From Mucilaginibacter sp. (GTDB lineage: Bacteria > Bacteroidota > Bacteroidia > Sphingobacteriales > Sphingobacteriaceae): DNA of 64,000 nt. Where the stretch lies: positions 62,001 to 126,000 of the forward strand of contig JAUCSE010000105.1 in assembly GCA_030445275.1 (NCBI GenBank), in the 5' to 3' direction. The notes below the pieces were generated by a model. That model saw only the letters and a program-made list of their open reading frames with translations, was not told where the DNA came from and ran no database searches. The translations under genes and the position numbers were made by a program. Shown here piece after piece: positions 44,389-53,721 of this stretch; position 1 is the stretch's first letter; the number at the start of each line of letters is the position of its first letter.

Positions 44389-46071
44389 TTATTCCATATA
44401 TTTCAACATCATTCGTTCGCTTACTATATTGGCATCCTCAATCACAGATTCGGGATATCCCATAGATTCTAATATGGCAATGCCATTTCTACTCTTTAAA
44501 AAGCCTTCCTTTAATTTATAATCAAACACCAGGCTCTTACCTGATTTTGAATCTTCGAACGAATAAATAGCAAAATCCTCGTCAAGCAATTCGGCCAGTT
44601 CCAAATCATGAGTTGATACAAATACAAAATTCTGATTAGCGGTGATATATGACAGCACTGATTTTGCCGCTGCTATACGTTCAATGGTATTAGTCCCTCT
44701 GAATATCTCATCAATAATAACCAGGCTCTTCACCTGTTCGGTTTCATTGCTCTGGCTCATGATATCTAATATGGACACAGCCTGGGCCTGGAAATAACTT
44801 TTTTGCTCTTCAATACTATCAGTGGTTTTAATACTGGTTTGTATCTTCAAAAAAGGAGCTTTGTATACCTTTGTACAACTGGTAAATAAAGTTTGCGCCA
44901 ATAAGGTATTAACTGCTATAGCCTTTATAAAGGTTGTTTTACCAGACATGTTCGAGCCTGTTATTAAAGCACCTTTATCGGCACGGGTATATAACGAATT
45001 GGTAACACATTTTTCAATTAACGGGTGATAAAGGTCAGTAATATCCATCTGTATGTTGGTATCAATAAATTCGGGCTTACTGTAATATGGTAACCCGTCC
45101 CTCACAGATTGTATAGCTACCAGCATATCAATTTCGGCTACGTACTGATACACCCGTTCAATATCATCCCGATGTTTTTTAATATGCCTTAAAGAATTGG
45201 TATAGATACGTGGCTCTAATAAAAATACAGTTTTAATTAACTGAAAAACAGCATAACTCAAATCTCCGGCATCATTGATTAGTTTGCTCTCTAAATTGAT
45301 AATACTTAACGAGCGCTTTAAGCCTACCAGATTTATTAGGCTCTTTTTAATTTCTTCGTTCTTTTCAATACCTGCATTTTTCACGAGCCAAACGGCTACC
45401 TTATGCATGATTAGCAATTGTGGTAGCGAATTTGTATAAGCGCCTATCTTTTTTTTGTTGGCATAATGCAAAACCACATTATATCCAACAAAAAACAATA
45501 AGAACAAAATACTTATAGAATTAGGGAAAATCACTAATGATATGATCAGAGCCAGAATTGCAAATGGCACCACACTAATATAAAATTTCATCACCGGTAC
45601 AAACAGCGATTCGTGTTTTTTTAAAAACAGATCAACAATATAATACGCGTTGGTGTTGTTAAGTTTTGATAACTCTAACTCAATTAACTCCCTGTTAGGT
45701 TTGTCGCTATTTACTGCTTCAATCTTTTTATCAAGTTCTAATAATTTGTCAATAGAAGTTTCGGGGAGATGCAGTTTCTTGTAAAGATATTGCTTACCAG
45801 GTTTTGAGCTGGTTCTGTCAATATAATTGAAAACACTTTTCAGATCAATATCTTCGGCAGTGGTAGCAGATAGCCTATCGCTGCTGCTTTCAGCATTTAA
45901 ATAGGTTTTGATCAAATCGAAATTGCGTCTTGTATTTAATGGTTTGCTCCATTTGTTTTTTATTTTGTCCAATTTTTTTTCGGCAGCACGTAATTTACCA
46001 TAGTATGAGCTTATCAATGAAAAGCTAAGCACAATAGCCAAAACCAATAACGCAAATAAAAAGTAGTACAT
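44389..46071 (-). CDS. Membrane-anchored MutS-like ATPase
   Basis: 560 residues. The N-terminal helix (3-21) and a hydrophobic pair (about 161-203) predict membrane anchoring. The C-terminal part is a MutS-type ABC ATPase: Walker A TGSNMSGKTT at 371-380, a Q-loop region with YFQAQAVSILDIMSQ, Walker B LVIIDEIFRGTNTIERIAAA and the switch STHDLELAELL. The mismatch-recognition domain and HTH tail of true MutS are absent. Such proteins are widespread in Bacteroidota with no known function. It is convergent with cbpM. Confidence 0.88.
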   Translation of the reverse strand: MYYFLFALLVLAIVLSFSLISSYYGKLRAAEKKLDKIKNKWSKPLNTRRNFDLIKTYLNAESSSDRLSATTAEDIDLKSVFNYIDRTSSKPGKQYLYKKLHLPETSIDKLLELDKKIEAVNSDKPNRELIELELSKLNNTNAYYIVDLFLKKHESLFVPVMKFYISVVPFAILALIISLVIFPNSISILFLLFFVGYNVVLHYANKKKIGAYTNSLPQLLIMHKVAVWLVKNAGIEKNEEIKKSLINLVGLKRSLSIINLESKLINDAGDLSYAVFQLIKTVFLLEPRIYTNSLRHIKKHRDDIERVYQYVAEIDMLVAIQSVRDGLPYYSKPEFIDTNIQMDITDLYHPLIEKCVTNSLYTRADKGALITGSNMSGKTTFIKAIAVNTLLAQTLFTSCTKVYKAPFLKIQTSIKTTDSIEEQKSYFQAQAVSILDIMSQSNETEQVKSLVIIDEIFRGTNTIERIAAAKSVLSYITANQNFVFVSTHDLELAELLDEDFAIYSFEDSKSGKSLVFDYKLKEGFLKSRNGIAILESMGYPESVIEDANIVSERMMLKYME

Positions 46072-46162
46072 GCCTTAAAAATAAAAAAAATATACTAAAC
46101 CTAACGTGGTATTTATAGTCCATAAGTAAAACGAACTAAAGTGTTACATTAAATGTTGATTT

Positions 46163-46453
46163 ATGAAAATGATCAAATTTTCAATTATAGCTTTTGCTTT
46201 GTTGTTTTCTGCCCAATTTGTAAAAGCACAAAGCATATCTATCGGAGCCTCATTTGGTTATGGTTACCGATATCCCCATACCAGAATAATAGTTGCAGAC
46301 AATTATCCTGATTATGGATACTATGATCGCCCCGTATATTATGGACGCAGGGCTTACTACGCGCGCCCGGTATATTATGATCGCCCATATTATGCAGACC
46401 GTTATTATGGCCGTAGGTTTCACTATCACCACCGTCATTTCAGACATTGGTAA
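46163..46453 (+). CDS. Secreted Tyr/Arg/His-rich small protein
   Basis: 96 residues. A signal peptide (MKMIKFSIIAFALLFSAQFV, cleavage after KAQ) precedes a low-complexity mature region with repeated YYDRPVYYGRR-like units and a His/Arg-rich end (HYHHRHFRHW). Proteins of this style are common in Sphingobacteriaceae and Chitinophagaceae; no function is established. High aromatic and basic content may suit surface or polymer interaction (inference). A strong terminator follows immediately. Confidence 0.75.
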   Translation: MKMIKFSIIAFALLFSAQFVKAQSISIGASFGYGYRYPHTRIIVADNYPDYGYYDRPVYYGRRAYYARPVYYDRPYYADRYYGRRFHYHHRHFRHW

Positions 46454-46499
46454 TAATAAAAGAGCGCCTGATTTACTATCAGGCGCTCTTTTATTATTA
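46452..46499. terminator. Bidirectional terminator
   Basis: AAAGAGCGCCTGAT pairs with ATCAGGCGCTCTTT around a short loop, flanked by AATAATAA on one side and TTATTATT on the other. The symmetric A/T tails terminate both the Tyr-rich gene and the convergent hydratase gene. Confidence 0.92.
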
Positions 46500-46520
46500 A
46501 GGCATTATGATGGATAACTG

Positions 46521-47300
46521 TTACGATCTGTTACCTCCTAAAAAACTATGCAAAGCCTGCTGTGTAAAGGCCGATAATACCAGCTCACCACTAATGGCTG
46601 CACGCTGATTTAGCAATTCGTCCCAATCTTCGGTGCCCTCCCAAAGTATTTGTTTTAAGCCGGTAAGCGCATCCGGATGATAGGAAGCCAATTTCTTGGC
46701 TAGCTCGTCAAGGGCATTATCAAGTGCAGCAATATCCGGGTATACCTCATTGTATAAACCCTTATCCTGGGCCCATTGCGCGCTTTGAAAATCAGAAGCC
46801 CTGATAGTTAACTGCGAAAAAGCGGCTAACCCCAATTTACGTGTTACCGCCGGCGATATAACAAAGGGTCCTATACCAATAGCCAGTTCACTTAATTTTA
46901 TAGCCGCATACTGTGTAGCCAGGCAATAATCAGCAGCGGCGGCAATACCTACCCCACCACCAACAGCCTTACCCTGCACCCGCACTATAACTATCTTTGG
47001 AGATTTACGACAGGCGTTAATCACTTTGGCGAAGCCTGAAAAGAATACCGCACCAGCTTCTTTATCTTTGATCTGCAGTAATTCATCAAAACTGGCACCT
47101 GCGCAGAAAGTACGCTCACCTTCGCTTTTTAAAACAATTACCCTCACTTTAGTATCATTACCGGCTTGTACAATGGTTTCAGTAAGTTCATTTAAAAGAT
47201 TGGCTGGAAGTGAATTTTGCGCGGGATGATAAAAGCTGATAGTTGCAACACCATCCGGGCTTTTTACAAAGGATACATTTCCATTATTTGTAGCTGACAT
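46521..47300 (-). CDS. Enoyl-CoA hydratase/isomerase family protein
   Basis: 259 residues of the crotonase fold: oxyanion-hole segments RTFCAGASFDELL and VQGKAVGGGVGIAAAADYCL, then LSELAIGIGPFVISPAVTRK, and a C-terminal helical region. The residue that would be the second catalytic glutamate lies in the LAIGIGPFVI loop as Gly/Pro rather than Glu, so it may be an isomerase, dehalogenase-like or methylglutaconyl-CoA hydratase variant rather than a classical hydratase. It is monocistronic. Confidence 0.85.
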   Translation of the reverse strand: MSATNNGNVSFVKSPDGVATISFYHPAQNSLPANLLNELTETIVQAGNDTKVRVIVLKSEGERTFCAGASFDELLQIKDKEAGAVFFSGFAKVINACRKSPKIVIVRVQGKAVGGGVGIAAAADYCLATQYAAIKLSELAIGIGPFVISPAVTRKLGLAAFSQLTIRASDFQSAQWAQDKGLYNEVYPDIAALDNALDELAKKLASYHPDALTGLKQILWEGTEDWDELLNQRAAISGELVLSAFTQQALHSFLGGNRS

Positions 47301-47544
47301 AATTTACAGATTTAAAAATTTGGTTGTCAAAAACCAACATCTGCTCAATATCAGAAGTATTTAACTTACCTGCAATTATCGTTTAAAATAGTTTATAAAA
47401 TAATGGCATTTTAAGCCATCAATAAAGTTACGCATCAACATAAAGTAAAAAAACATTGTTTCGTATTAATTAACAATGCAGATAGTATAATCAACGCTAT
47501 AACCGTAGTTATTATAGGATTATATTTATACATTTATTAATAAG

Positions 47545-49458
47545 ATGAATAACCACACAGATCTCAATTTTAAGTTAAACGAAAATATCTTCCGTACCTT
47601 GATCGAAGAATCTTTAACTCCGGTTGGACTTTATGTTGGTACCGAAATGAAAATAAAAGTTGCCAACAAAGCCCTTATTAAGGCATTTGGAAAAGAGGAT
47701 GATGTAATTGATAAATTATATTTTGATGTTCTTCCTGAATTAAAAAACCAGCCCATTTATAACAATCTGAATACTGCTTTTCAAACAGGTACTTCTTACG
47801 AAGAAAATGAGGCCCCAATAAATATTATTATTAAGGATAAGTTACAGCAGTTTTATTTCAACTACAGTTTTAAGCCTTTAAAAGATAGCGAAGGCCGTGT
47901 TTGGGGTATTTTAAATACTGCTGCCGATGTCACGGAACTGGTGCTTACCCGGCTGCAGCTAAAAGAAAGCGATTTAAGACAAGAATTAGCCAATAAGAAA
48001 GCGCTGATTGATAGCGAACATTTATTAAAGAGCATAACCAATGCATCTCCAACAGCCCTATGGATGTCTGACGAAACCGGGGGGATAACATATGTTAATA
48101 AAACCTGGGTTGAATGGACAGGGTTAACTTACGAAGAACATATGGGTACTGGTTGGACAAAAGCTATTTTACCCGAAGATAGGTTACGTGTAAGTGAAAA
48201 GTTCACCCGTGATATTGTCAGCAGGCTCCCCCATGAAGTTGATTTCAGGCTACTACATAAAGATGGTGGAATAAGATGGTGTATTGCTAATGGCAACCCG
48301 CAATTTAGCAAGGAGGGTACCTTTATAGGCTATATTGGCTCTTTTACTGATGTTACCGATAAAACCATTGCAGAAATGCAATTAATAGTAAAGAACCGGG
48401 AATTAAATGACCAGATAAAGGAATTTGAATTTGTTACCAACTTTGTACCGGTGCAATTATGGACAGCACAAACCGATGGCCAGCTTGATTACGTTAACAA
48501 AACAGCTGTCGACTTTTTTGGTATGTCACCAAGAGAGGTCATAGGTCCGGAATGGTTTACAAGGGTTCACCCGGAAGATCAGCCAGGCTGTACTGCCGCC
48601 TGGAAACATGCTTTACAAACAGGCGAAGTTTACCAGTTTGAATACAGGCTTCAAGATAAAGATGGTGTTTACAAATGGCACCTTGCAAGGGCCTTGCCTT
48701 TTATAATTGATGATAAGGTAATCAAGTGGTTTGGCACCAATACCGATATTGATGAGCAAAAACAATTGCAACGTCAAAAAGACGATTTTTTAGGTGTAGC
48801 CAGTCACGAATTAAAAACACCTGTAACCAGTATAAAGGCTTATGCTCAGGTACTTGGCGCCATGCTTACAAAAGAGGGCGAGTATAAAAAGGCCGAAATG
48901 GTAACAAGAATGGATGCCCAGGTAAACCGGCTTACTAATCTGATTGGCGATCTGCTTGATGTTACCAAAATAAATTCGGGTAAACTACAATTCAACAAAG
49001 CCTGGTTTAACTTTAACCAGGTAATTAATGAAACCATTGATGATCTGCAACATACAACGCAAAAACATTCCCTTATTAAGGATTTCACCGAAACTGGCAA
49101 TATATATGCTGATAAAGATCGCATAAGCCAGGTATTAACCAATCTGATCACTAATGCTATAAAATACTCCCCATACACTAATAGAATTATCATTAACACT
49201 AAGTTGGAAAATAACGAGGTTATTGTTTGCGTACAGGATTTTGGTATTGGCATTCCTGATGATAAAAAAGATATGGTATTTGAACAGTTTTACCGGGTAA
49301 GCGGCAATAAACAACACACTTTCCCAGGCTTAGGGCTAGGACTATATATATCATCCGAGATTATCAAGCGCGAAGGTGGCAGGATGTGGGTAAATAGTAT
49401 TGAAGGCAAAGGGTCAACCTTTTGCTTTGCGCTACCTGTAAATAGCAGTAGCAATTAA
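47545..49458 (+). CDS. PAS-domain hybrid-free sensor histidine kinase
   Basis: 637 residues, no membrane helix, so a cytoplasmic sensor. There are three PAS domains: about 12-130, 155-275 (PTALWMSDETGGITYVNKTW, then a PAC motif) and 285-405 (VPVQLWTAQTDGQLDYVNKT). The HisKA domain has the phospho-accepting H421 in ASHELKTPVTSIKAYAQ. The HATPase domain has the N box (LTNLITNAIKYSP), G1 (VQDFGIGIPDDKK) and G2 (FPGLGLGLYISSEII). No response regulator is adjacent, so it is an orphan kinase. Two small genes follow, possibly in its regulon. Confidence 0.93.
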   Translation: MNNHTDLNFKLNENIFRTLIEESLTPVGLYVGTEMKIKVANKALIKAFGKEDDVIDKLYFDVLPELKNQPIYNNLNTAFQTGTSYEENEAPINIIIKDKLQQFYFNYSFKPLKDSEGRVWGILNTAADVTELVLTRLQLKESDLRQELANKKALIDSEHLLKSITNASPTALWMSDETGGITYVNKTWVEWTGLTYEEHMGTGWTKAILPEDRLRVSEKFTRDIVSRLPHEVDFRLLHKDGGIRWCIANGNPQFSKEGTFIGYIGSFTDVTDKTIAEMQLIVKNRELNDQIKEFEFVTNFVPVQLWTAQTDGQLDYVNKTAVDFFGMSPREVIGPEWFTRVHPEDQPGCTAAWKHALQTGEVYQFEYRLQDKDGVYKWHLARALPFIIDDKVIKWFGTNTDIDEQKQLQRQKDDFLGVASHELKTPVTSIKAYAQVLGAMLTKEGEYKKAEMVTRMDAQVNRLTNLIGDLLDVTKINSGKLQFNKAWFNFNQVINETIDDLQHTTQKHSLIKDFTETGNIYADKDRISQVLTNLITNAIKYSPYTNRIIINTKLENNEVIVCVQDFGIGIPDDKKDMVFEQFYRVSGNKQHTFPGLGLGLYISSEIIKREGGRMWVNSIEGKGSTFCFALPVNSSSN

Positions 49459-49562
49459 AATGTTATCATGATATAGTATGGTACCAGGAATATCAGTTAG
49501 TTTATTTAAAATAAAAAACATTAACTCTTATACTATGTTTATTATTTATAAAAACATTAGTC

Positions 49563-50036
49563 ATGGGAGTTTTACAGCATATAGAGCATCAAATATCGGC
49601 GCTAAACGATTTGATCAAAATAAATAACGACCGTATAACCGGCTATAAAAAAGCCAATGAGGGTACTAACGAAACAGGATTGAACCTGCTTTTCAATGAA
49701 TATATTGATCAAAGTAAAAGTAACGTATCGGAATTAAGAGAATATATCAGGGTATTGGGTGGCAGCCCTACAGAGGGAACTTCCCTATCGGGCAAGTTTT
49801 ATCATACCTGGATAGATGTTAAAGCTACTTTTATAAATAAAGACAGGCAGGGCATTTTAGCTGATTGCGAATATGGCGAAGATATTGCAAAAAGCGCCTA
49901 CCGAAAAGCGATGGATGACAAGGAATTGATTTGGGAAGATGGAAAAGTTGTATCCATACTCCATAGTCACCTGGAGAATTTAAAAATAGCTCATGATACC
50001 ATCAAGGCTTTACGCGATACGGTCATTAATGCATAA
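49563..50036 (+). CDS. DUF2383 (PA2169-type) four-helix-bundle protein
   Basis: 157 residues, predicted as a four-helix ferritin-like bundle: ISALNDLIKINNDRITGYKK, LFNEYIDQSKSNVSELREYI, the connecting loop GGSPTEGTSLSGKFYHTWID, and a last helix pair ending in LKIAHDTIKALRDTV. Family members occur in stress-response contexts in many phyla; no activity is established. It lies 105 bp after the kinase gene. Confidence 0.85.
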   Translation: MGVLQHIEHQISALNDLIKINNDRITGYKKANEGTNETGLNLLFNEYIDQSKSNVSELREYIRVLGGSPTEGTSLSGKFYHTWIDVKATFINKDRQGILADCEYGEDIAKSAYRKAMDDKELIWEDGKVVSILHSHLENLKIAHDTIKALRDTVINA

Positions 50037-50047
50037 TATCTATCATT

Positions 50048-50371
50048 ATGAATAGTCCCGATCAGGATTTTCTGAATGAATATAAACCTTTGCATGTGCC
50101 ACATGAATATCAAGAAAACGCATGCACACAGGATAATGTAATATATGCCCTGGCACAATTAAAAGAAGCCACCACTAATGAAGTGGCGACTAAATTAAGC
50201 TTACTTGCGCCGGAAATCACTTTATTTACCCATCAAAAAAATGCTGAAGAAGTACTTAACTACCTATTTAATAAGGGCCTGATAAAGGCTATTAATAAAA
50301 ATGGAGAGTTAAATTATAACCTGAGCAAAATAGAGATCCCGAACTCTGGCAAAGCCGACGAGTTGATATAA
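50048..50371 (+). CDS. Small protein, possible winged-helix
   Basis: 107 residues. A helical middle (NVIYALAQLKEATTNEVATK) followed by AEEVLNYLFNKGLIKAINKN has the spacing of a winged-helix domain, with a turn and a possible wing (GELNYNLSK). No family was recognised with confidence. It starts 12 bp after the DUF2383 stop, so it is probably in the same operon. Confidence 0.65.
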   Translation: MNSPDQDFLNEYKPLHVPHEYQENACTQDNVIYALAQLKEATTNEVATKLSLLAPEITLFTHQKNAEEVLNYLFNKGLIKAINKNGELNYNLSKIEIPNSGKADELI

Positions 50372-50377
50372 CAAGTT

Positions 50378-50761
50378 TTATTGAGCAACAGGCTTGGCTG
50401 ATAATACGCTATCTACTACAAACACACTTACACCTCTCCAAGGCAAGGCATGCAGATACTCTTTATAATGCAGTTCGAGGTAAGATCCTGCATTTTTACT
50501 AAGCTCTTGTGCAACTTTTTCGTCAGTTACAGAAAATATAAACTCATTTGATGATATGCTCCCCCCTTGGGCTGGTGCGCGTATTCCTGTTTGTATTAAA
50601 CGGCCTTCATAGGTTTTAAACATGTAGCCTTTTTTTACAAAGTAATTCATTGTACCAGCTTTTGCCCCTTCGCCAAAAACAAAAAAATATCGTTGATAAA
50701 AAAGGCCGGCTAATAATATTAATACAACCAGCAAGATTATTGTTTTGGTACGTGTTTTCAT
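50378..50761 (-). CDS. Membrane-anchored conserved Bacteroidota protein
   Basis: 127 residues: a single N-terminal membrane anchor (TIILLVVLILLAGLFYQRYF) then a small beta-rich domain (FGEGAKAGTMNYFVKKGYMF, KTYEGRLIQTGI, SYLELHYKEYLHALPWRG). Homologues in the phylum are sometimes annotated as 6-phosphogluconate dehydrogenase, but there is no nucleotide-binding fold here, so that name is rejected. Function unknown; the bulk is probably periplasmic. Confidence 0.75.
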   Translation of the reverse strand: MKTRTKTIILLVVLILLAGLFYQRYFFVFGEGAKAGTMNYFVKKGYMFKTYEGRLIQTGIRAPAQGGSISSNEFIFSVTDEKVAQELSKNAGSYLELHYKEYLHALPWRGVSVFVVDSVLSAKPVAQ

Positions 50762-50859
50762 TGAAGATATTTTTATCTAAACTACAAAAACTTAACAAGT
50801 AAACAATACTATAAAGTAGACTAATTAATAGCTAAGCAATAATTAGTTTAATTTGAAAG

Positions 50860-51636
50860 CTACTTGGATACGGCTGTAAGTTTTACTTTTTTATAAGATG
50901 ATACCATAAAATTAACCAGATCAATAATATTTAAAGGAGGCTCATTGGTGGTTATACTCAGTTTCTTTTTGGTATTGGTGAAATCAATGGCAAAATAATA
51001 GTTAGGAGCATCAGTTACCTGGTTGCCCTGCTCCCAGTTAGTCATTTTCTTAAGTTCGCTGTGACACAATAAAAATTTGAGACTATCCAATTGAGTTGAT
51101 GATAATTTACCGGTATAATCTCCCTTATATGGGTCAGCATGTTCACCTGCTTTTAAATGATAATCGCCATTTGGCCAAATTTCGATACCCAGTTGGGGGC
51201 AATCGCCAAAACACGTTGATGACAAAAAGTAGATCTTCGAAAAATAGATATTTTTATCGTAGCTGTTCTTGAAATTTGTGAACTCATAAGTATTATTTCC
51301 TGCAAGTTTGATGGCATTGGGTTCAACGGCCTTTAAATAAAGTCGGTTTTGATCAATGTACCTTACCAAAAACTTAAAATCCTCCCGGCGTTCCTTATTA
51401 AAATTGTCAGCGCTGGTATGGTAAATATCCGTCATGATCAGGGTGTCTTTTTTTACTGTGTAATTGGCCTTTGTGCCGGCATATCCAACAAAATTATAAT
51501 ACACCTTTTTATCAGCAAAATACAAATGCCCCAATGATTTGGTTATCCATCGCTCTCTGTCAAGCTGCACTTTTTGGGCAAATGTCACATTGAAAATCGG
51601 TATAAATAATAATAAAAAAAGACCGTGCTTTGCCAT
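50860..51636 (-). CDS. DUF6438-type secreted protein
   Basis: 258 residues. The N-terminus (MAKHGLFLLLFIPIFNVTFA) is a signal peptide. Residues about 125-255 match the DUF6438 pattern: a TCFGDCPQLGIEIWPNGDYH core with two cysteines, GDYTGKLSSTQLDSLKFLL, and a final KLSITTNEPPLN segment. The region before it (30-120) is uncharacterised. Secreted, unknown role. Confidence 0.8.
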   Translation of the reverse strand: MAKHGLFLLLFIPIFNVTFAQKVQLDRERWITKSLGHLYFADKKVYYNFVGYAGTKANYTVKKDTLIMTDIYHTSADNFNKERREDFKFLVRYIDQNRLYLKAVEPNAIKLAGNNTYEFTNFKNSYDKNIYFSKIYFLSSTCFGDCPQLGIEIWPNGDYHLKAGEHADPYKGDYTGKLSSTQLDSLKFLLCHSELKKMTNWEQGNQVTDAPNYYFAIDFTNTKKKLSITTNEPPLNIIDLVNFMVSSYKKVKLTAVSK

Positions 51637-51684
51637 TGAAAATTTAATTTTAAGCTAGATAAATCCTGATAACGCTTTAGAAAC

Positions 51685-52317
51685 TCACAAACTCATATAA
51701 TATTTTGTTAATGATTCAAAATCATCAAACTTCAATTCATAATCATCTGTTTTGCCAAAGCCATAGGTCACAAATATAAATGGTATACCCGCCATGTGTG
51801 TCTGTTCAGCGTCACCATTGGTATCCCCAATATAAACCGGACTTTTAAGCTCATGCTTATCAATCAACAGGCGCATATTGTGGTGTTTGGGCATGTTATT
51901 TTGACCATATGCTATAAAATCTGCAACATCATCGGCAATGCCGGCCCAGTTTATAAATAAAGGGATAATACCTATAGCGCAGTTACTGAGTATAAATATT
52001 TTGTATTTGGTTGCCAGCTGCTTAATACCCTCGGTAACGCCACTGTACATTACACCGCCGCTTGTAGGTAATATTTGCCGGCGTGTTTCATTAACATCCA
52101 TATAAATACCCTGTGCCTTATCATCATCAAAATCGGGCATTAAAACTTTAGTAAGCTTTTTTCCCTCCATACCCATCAACTGCATCAGGTCATCGCGACC
52201 TAATGTTCTTTTTATATCCAATTTTTCAAATACAAGGTTCCATGAATTGGCGTAAGTATCAACGGCATCCCACAGGGTTCCGTCCATGTCAAATATCAGG
52301 CTATCGGGCTTCTGCAT
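51685..52317 (-). CDS. HAD-superfamily phosphatase (phosphoglycolate phosphatase-like)
   Basis: 210 residues. Motif I IFDMDGTLWDAVDTYANSW (nucleophile Asp 10, acid Asp 12), a helical cap, motif II IFILSNCAIG, motif III near the lysine in NMPKHHNMR, and motif IV VYIGDTNGDAEQTHMAGI. It resembles small phosphoglycolate or beta-phosphoglucomutase-type HADs; the substrate is unknown. It is monocistronic. Confidence 0.9.
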   Translation of the reverse strand: MQKPDSLIFDMDGTLWDAVDTYANSWNLVFEKLDIKRTLGRDDLMQLMGMEGKKLTKVLMPDFDDDKAQGIYMDVNETRRQILPTSGGVMYSGVTEGIKQLATKYKIFILSNCAIGIIPLFINWAGIADDVADFIAYGQNNMPKHHNMRLLIDKHELKSPVYIGDTNGDAEQTHMAGIPFIFVTYGFGKTDDYELKFDDFESLTKYYMSL

Positions 52318-52463
52318 ATAAACAATTTTGCTTTTTTGCTAAAGATGTAAAATTTAACTTATGTGTAAAACAGAAGTTCATGTTTTCTTCATTATTAATC
52401 TTCACCTTAGCAGTGTGATAAGGTTAATGTGGGCCAGCTTAGCAGGAGGTTGGTTCCATAGGG

Positions 52464-52495
52464 CCCCCTACCGTAACCGGTGGGGGCTTTTTTAT
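52464..52495 (+). terminator. Rho-independent terminator on the plus strand, with no plus-strand gene before it
   Basis: CCCCCTACCG pairs with CGGTGGGGG (one bulge) and is followed by CTTTTTTATTTT, a textbook plus-strand terminator. Both neighbouring genes are on the minus strand, so it implies a plus-strand transcript in about 52320-52495 that is not coding as far as can be seen. An upstream promoter was not recognised. Confidence 0.7.
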
Positions 52496-52510
52496 TTTAT
52501 AGCAATGTGA

Positions 52511-52972
52511 TCAGATGGCTTTACGATAGTTAAAACTGATCTTGGCATCCAGCTTTACAAAACCAACAGCTTCATAAAGCCTTTGAGCAGTATAATTATC
52601 AGAGGCAGTTTCTAACTGTACAAATGTGGCACCGTGGCTTTTTGCAAAATTAGCAGCAGTTTTTAATAGCACTTCCCCTATTCCTCGTTTACGATGATCA
52701 CTATCAACAAACAGATCATTAAGCAGCCAGTTTTTTGTTGCCTTTACCGACGACAATAACGGATAAAGCTGTGTAAATCCAACAGGCTTATCGCCTGCTA
52801 GAGCTACAAATATTACCGACTCATTATTTTCGAGTCTATTTTTGATGTAGGTTTCGGCCAGGACAATGTCTGATGCTTGTTTATAAAATACCCTGTATTG
52901 GTCAAATAACCTGGTTACCAGCTGGTAATTAGCTATATCAATCTGTTTTATTTCCATTGATCTGTTATTCAA
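52511..52972 (-). CDS. GNAT-family N-acetyltransferase
   Basis: 153 residues (an in-frame ATG at 52957 is an alternative start). The acetyl-CoA loop is DSDHRKRGIGEVLLKTAAN (R-x-x-G-x-G/A), preceded by VGFTQLYPLLSSV and followed by LETASDNYTAQRLYEAVGF. The N-terminal YRVFYKQ pattern is seen in a common subgroup of Bacteroidota GNATs. Substrate unknown. It is 17 bp downstream of the MBL gene, probably co-transcribed. Confidence 0.88.
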   Translation of the reverse strand: MNNRSMEIKQIDIANYQLVTRLFDQYRVFYKQASDIVLAETYIKNRLENNESVIFVALAGDKPVGFTQLYPLLSSVKATKNWLLNDLFVDSDHRKRGIGEVLLKTAANFAKSHGATFVQLETASDNYTAQRLYEAVGFVKLDAKISFNYRKAI

Positions 52973-52989
52973 AAAGGATTATATAATTA

Positions 52990-53649
52990 TCAGATGGTTA
53001 CACCACCGCCAATTTTAAACACTTTATGAAATTTTATACCCAATCTATCAAAATGTTTTTCATAAGCTGCATAACGTTTCTCCATAAAAAACTGCTTGGC
53101 ATAACCATCATGAACAGGCAGTATTTGACGGGGTTGTAATTTATCGGCAAAGGCTGCTATCATTACTTCGTTGGCAAATGGAGCCATGGTTACCATAATC
53201 AACAATTCTACATTTTTAAAATCCAATAATTTGTCCTCCATAGAATCAACCGGATGTAACACTTTATCGTTGATTAAAAAGCCTGTCATCTGCGGTAAGG
53301 GATTATCCATGATCAATGCATGCTTTACCGGAAAGGCCTGCAGCTTAAAGGGGCCAAAATTAGCGGTAGCATCTTCTAATATAATATATGGAATACCAGC
53401 CCTATCCAATTGCTCCCCCACCTGTGTATTGGTTATTACCTGTGCCCCGCTTATATCAATAATATTTTTTAAAATATCGATAACAAAATGATCAGGATGT
53501 ATGTGCGTGATTATTACAATATCCACATCTGCAAACATTTGAGGTGTCACTAATCCTTCTATAAAAGAATAGTCGCCCGGATCAAACAATATTTTATAGC
53601 CATCAAGCTCAAACACAAGGCATGAATGCAGGTACTTTGATATTTTCAT
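52990..53649 (-). CDS. Metallo-beta-lactamase-fold hydrolase
   Basis: 219 residues. The MBL metal motif is THIHPDHF (HxHxDH), with YKILFDPGDYSF before it, a metal-ligand His in FPVKHALIMD and the terminal PVHDGYAKQF. It is similar to UlaG-like or general MBL-fold proteins; these act on phosphoesters or lactones, and the substrate is unknown. It is co-directional with the following GNAT gene. Confidence 0.87.
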   Translation of the reverse strand: MKISKYLHSCLVFELDGYKILFDPGDYSFIEGLVTPQMFADVDIVIITHIHPDHFVIDILKNIIDISGAQVITNTQVGEQLDRAGIPYIILEDATANFGPFKLQAFPVKHALIMDNPLPQMTGFLINDKVLHPVDSMEDKLLDFKNVELLIMVTMAPFANEVMIAAFADKLQPRQILPVHDGYAKQFFMEKRYAAYEKHFDRLGIKFHKVFKIGGGVTI

Positions 53650-53721
53650 ATACTTAGCAATTTATGAAATAACTTATAAAATGGTGGATTGGTTTGTTTG
53701 GACCTTGATGAATTATACACG

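Noticed and set aside
46163..46453. Adhesive or silk-like function for the Tyr-rich protein
   Set aside because: Composition alone does not support it; left as a secreted low-complexity protein.
50378..50761. Naming the 127-aa protein 6-phosphogluconate dehydrogenase
   Set aside because: It has no Rossmann fold, NADP-binding motif or catalytic residues and is a quarter of the enzyme's size; the name is a propagated misannotation in the phylum as far as I recall.
52420..52495. SRP RNA or tRNA at the orphan terminator
   Set aside because: The SRP tetraloop motif and tRNA arms are absent; only a terminator is supported.
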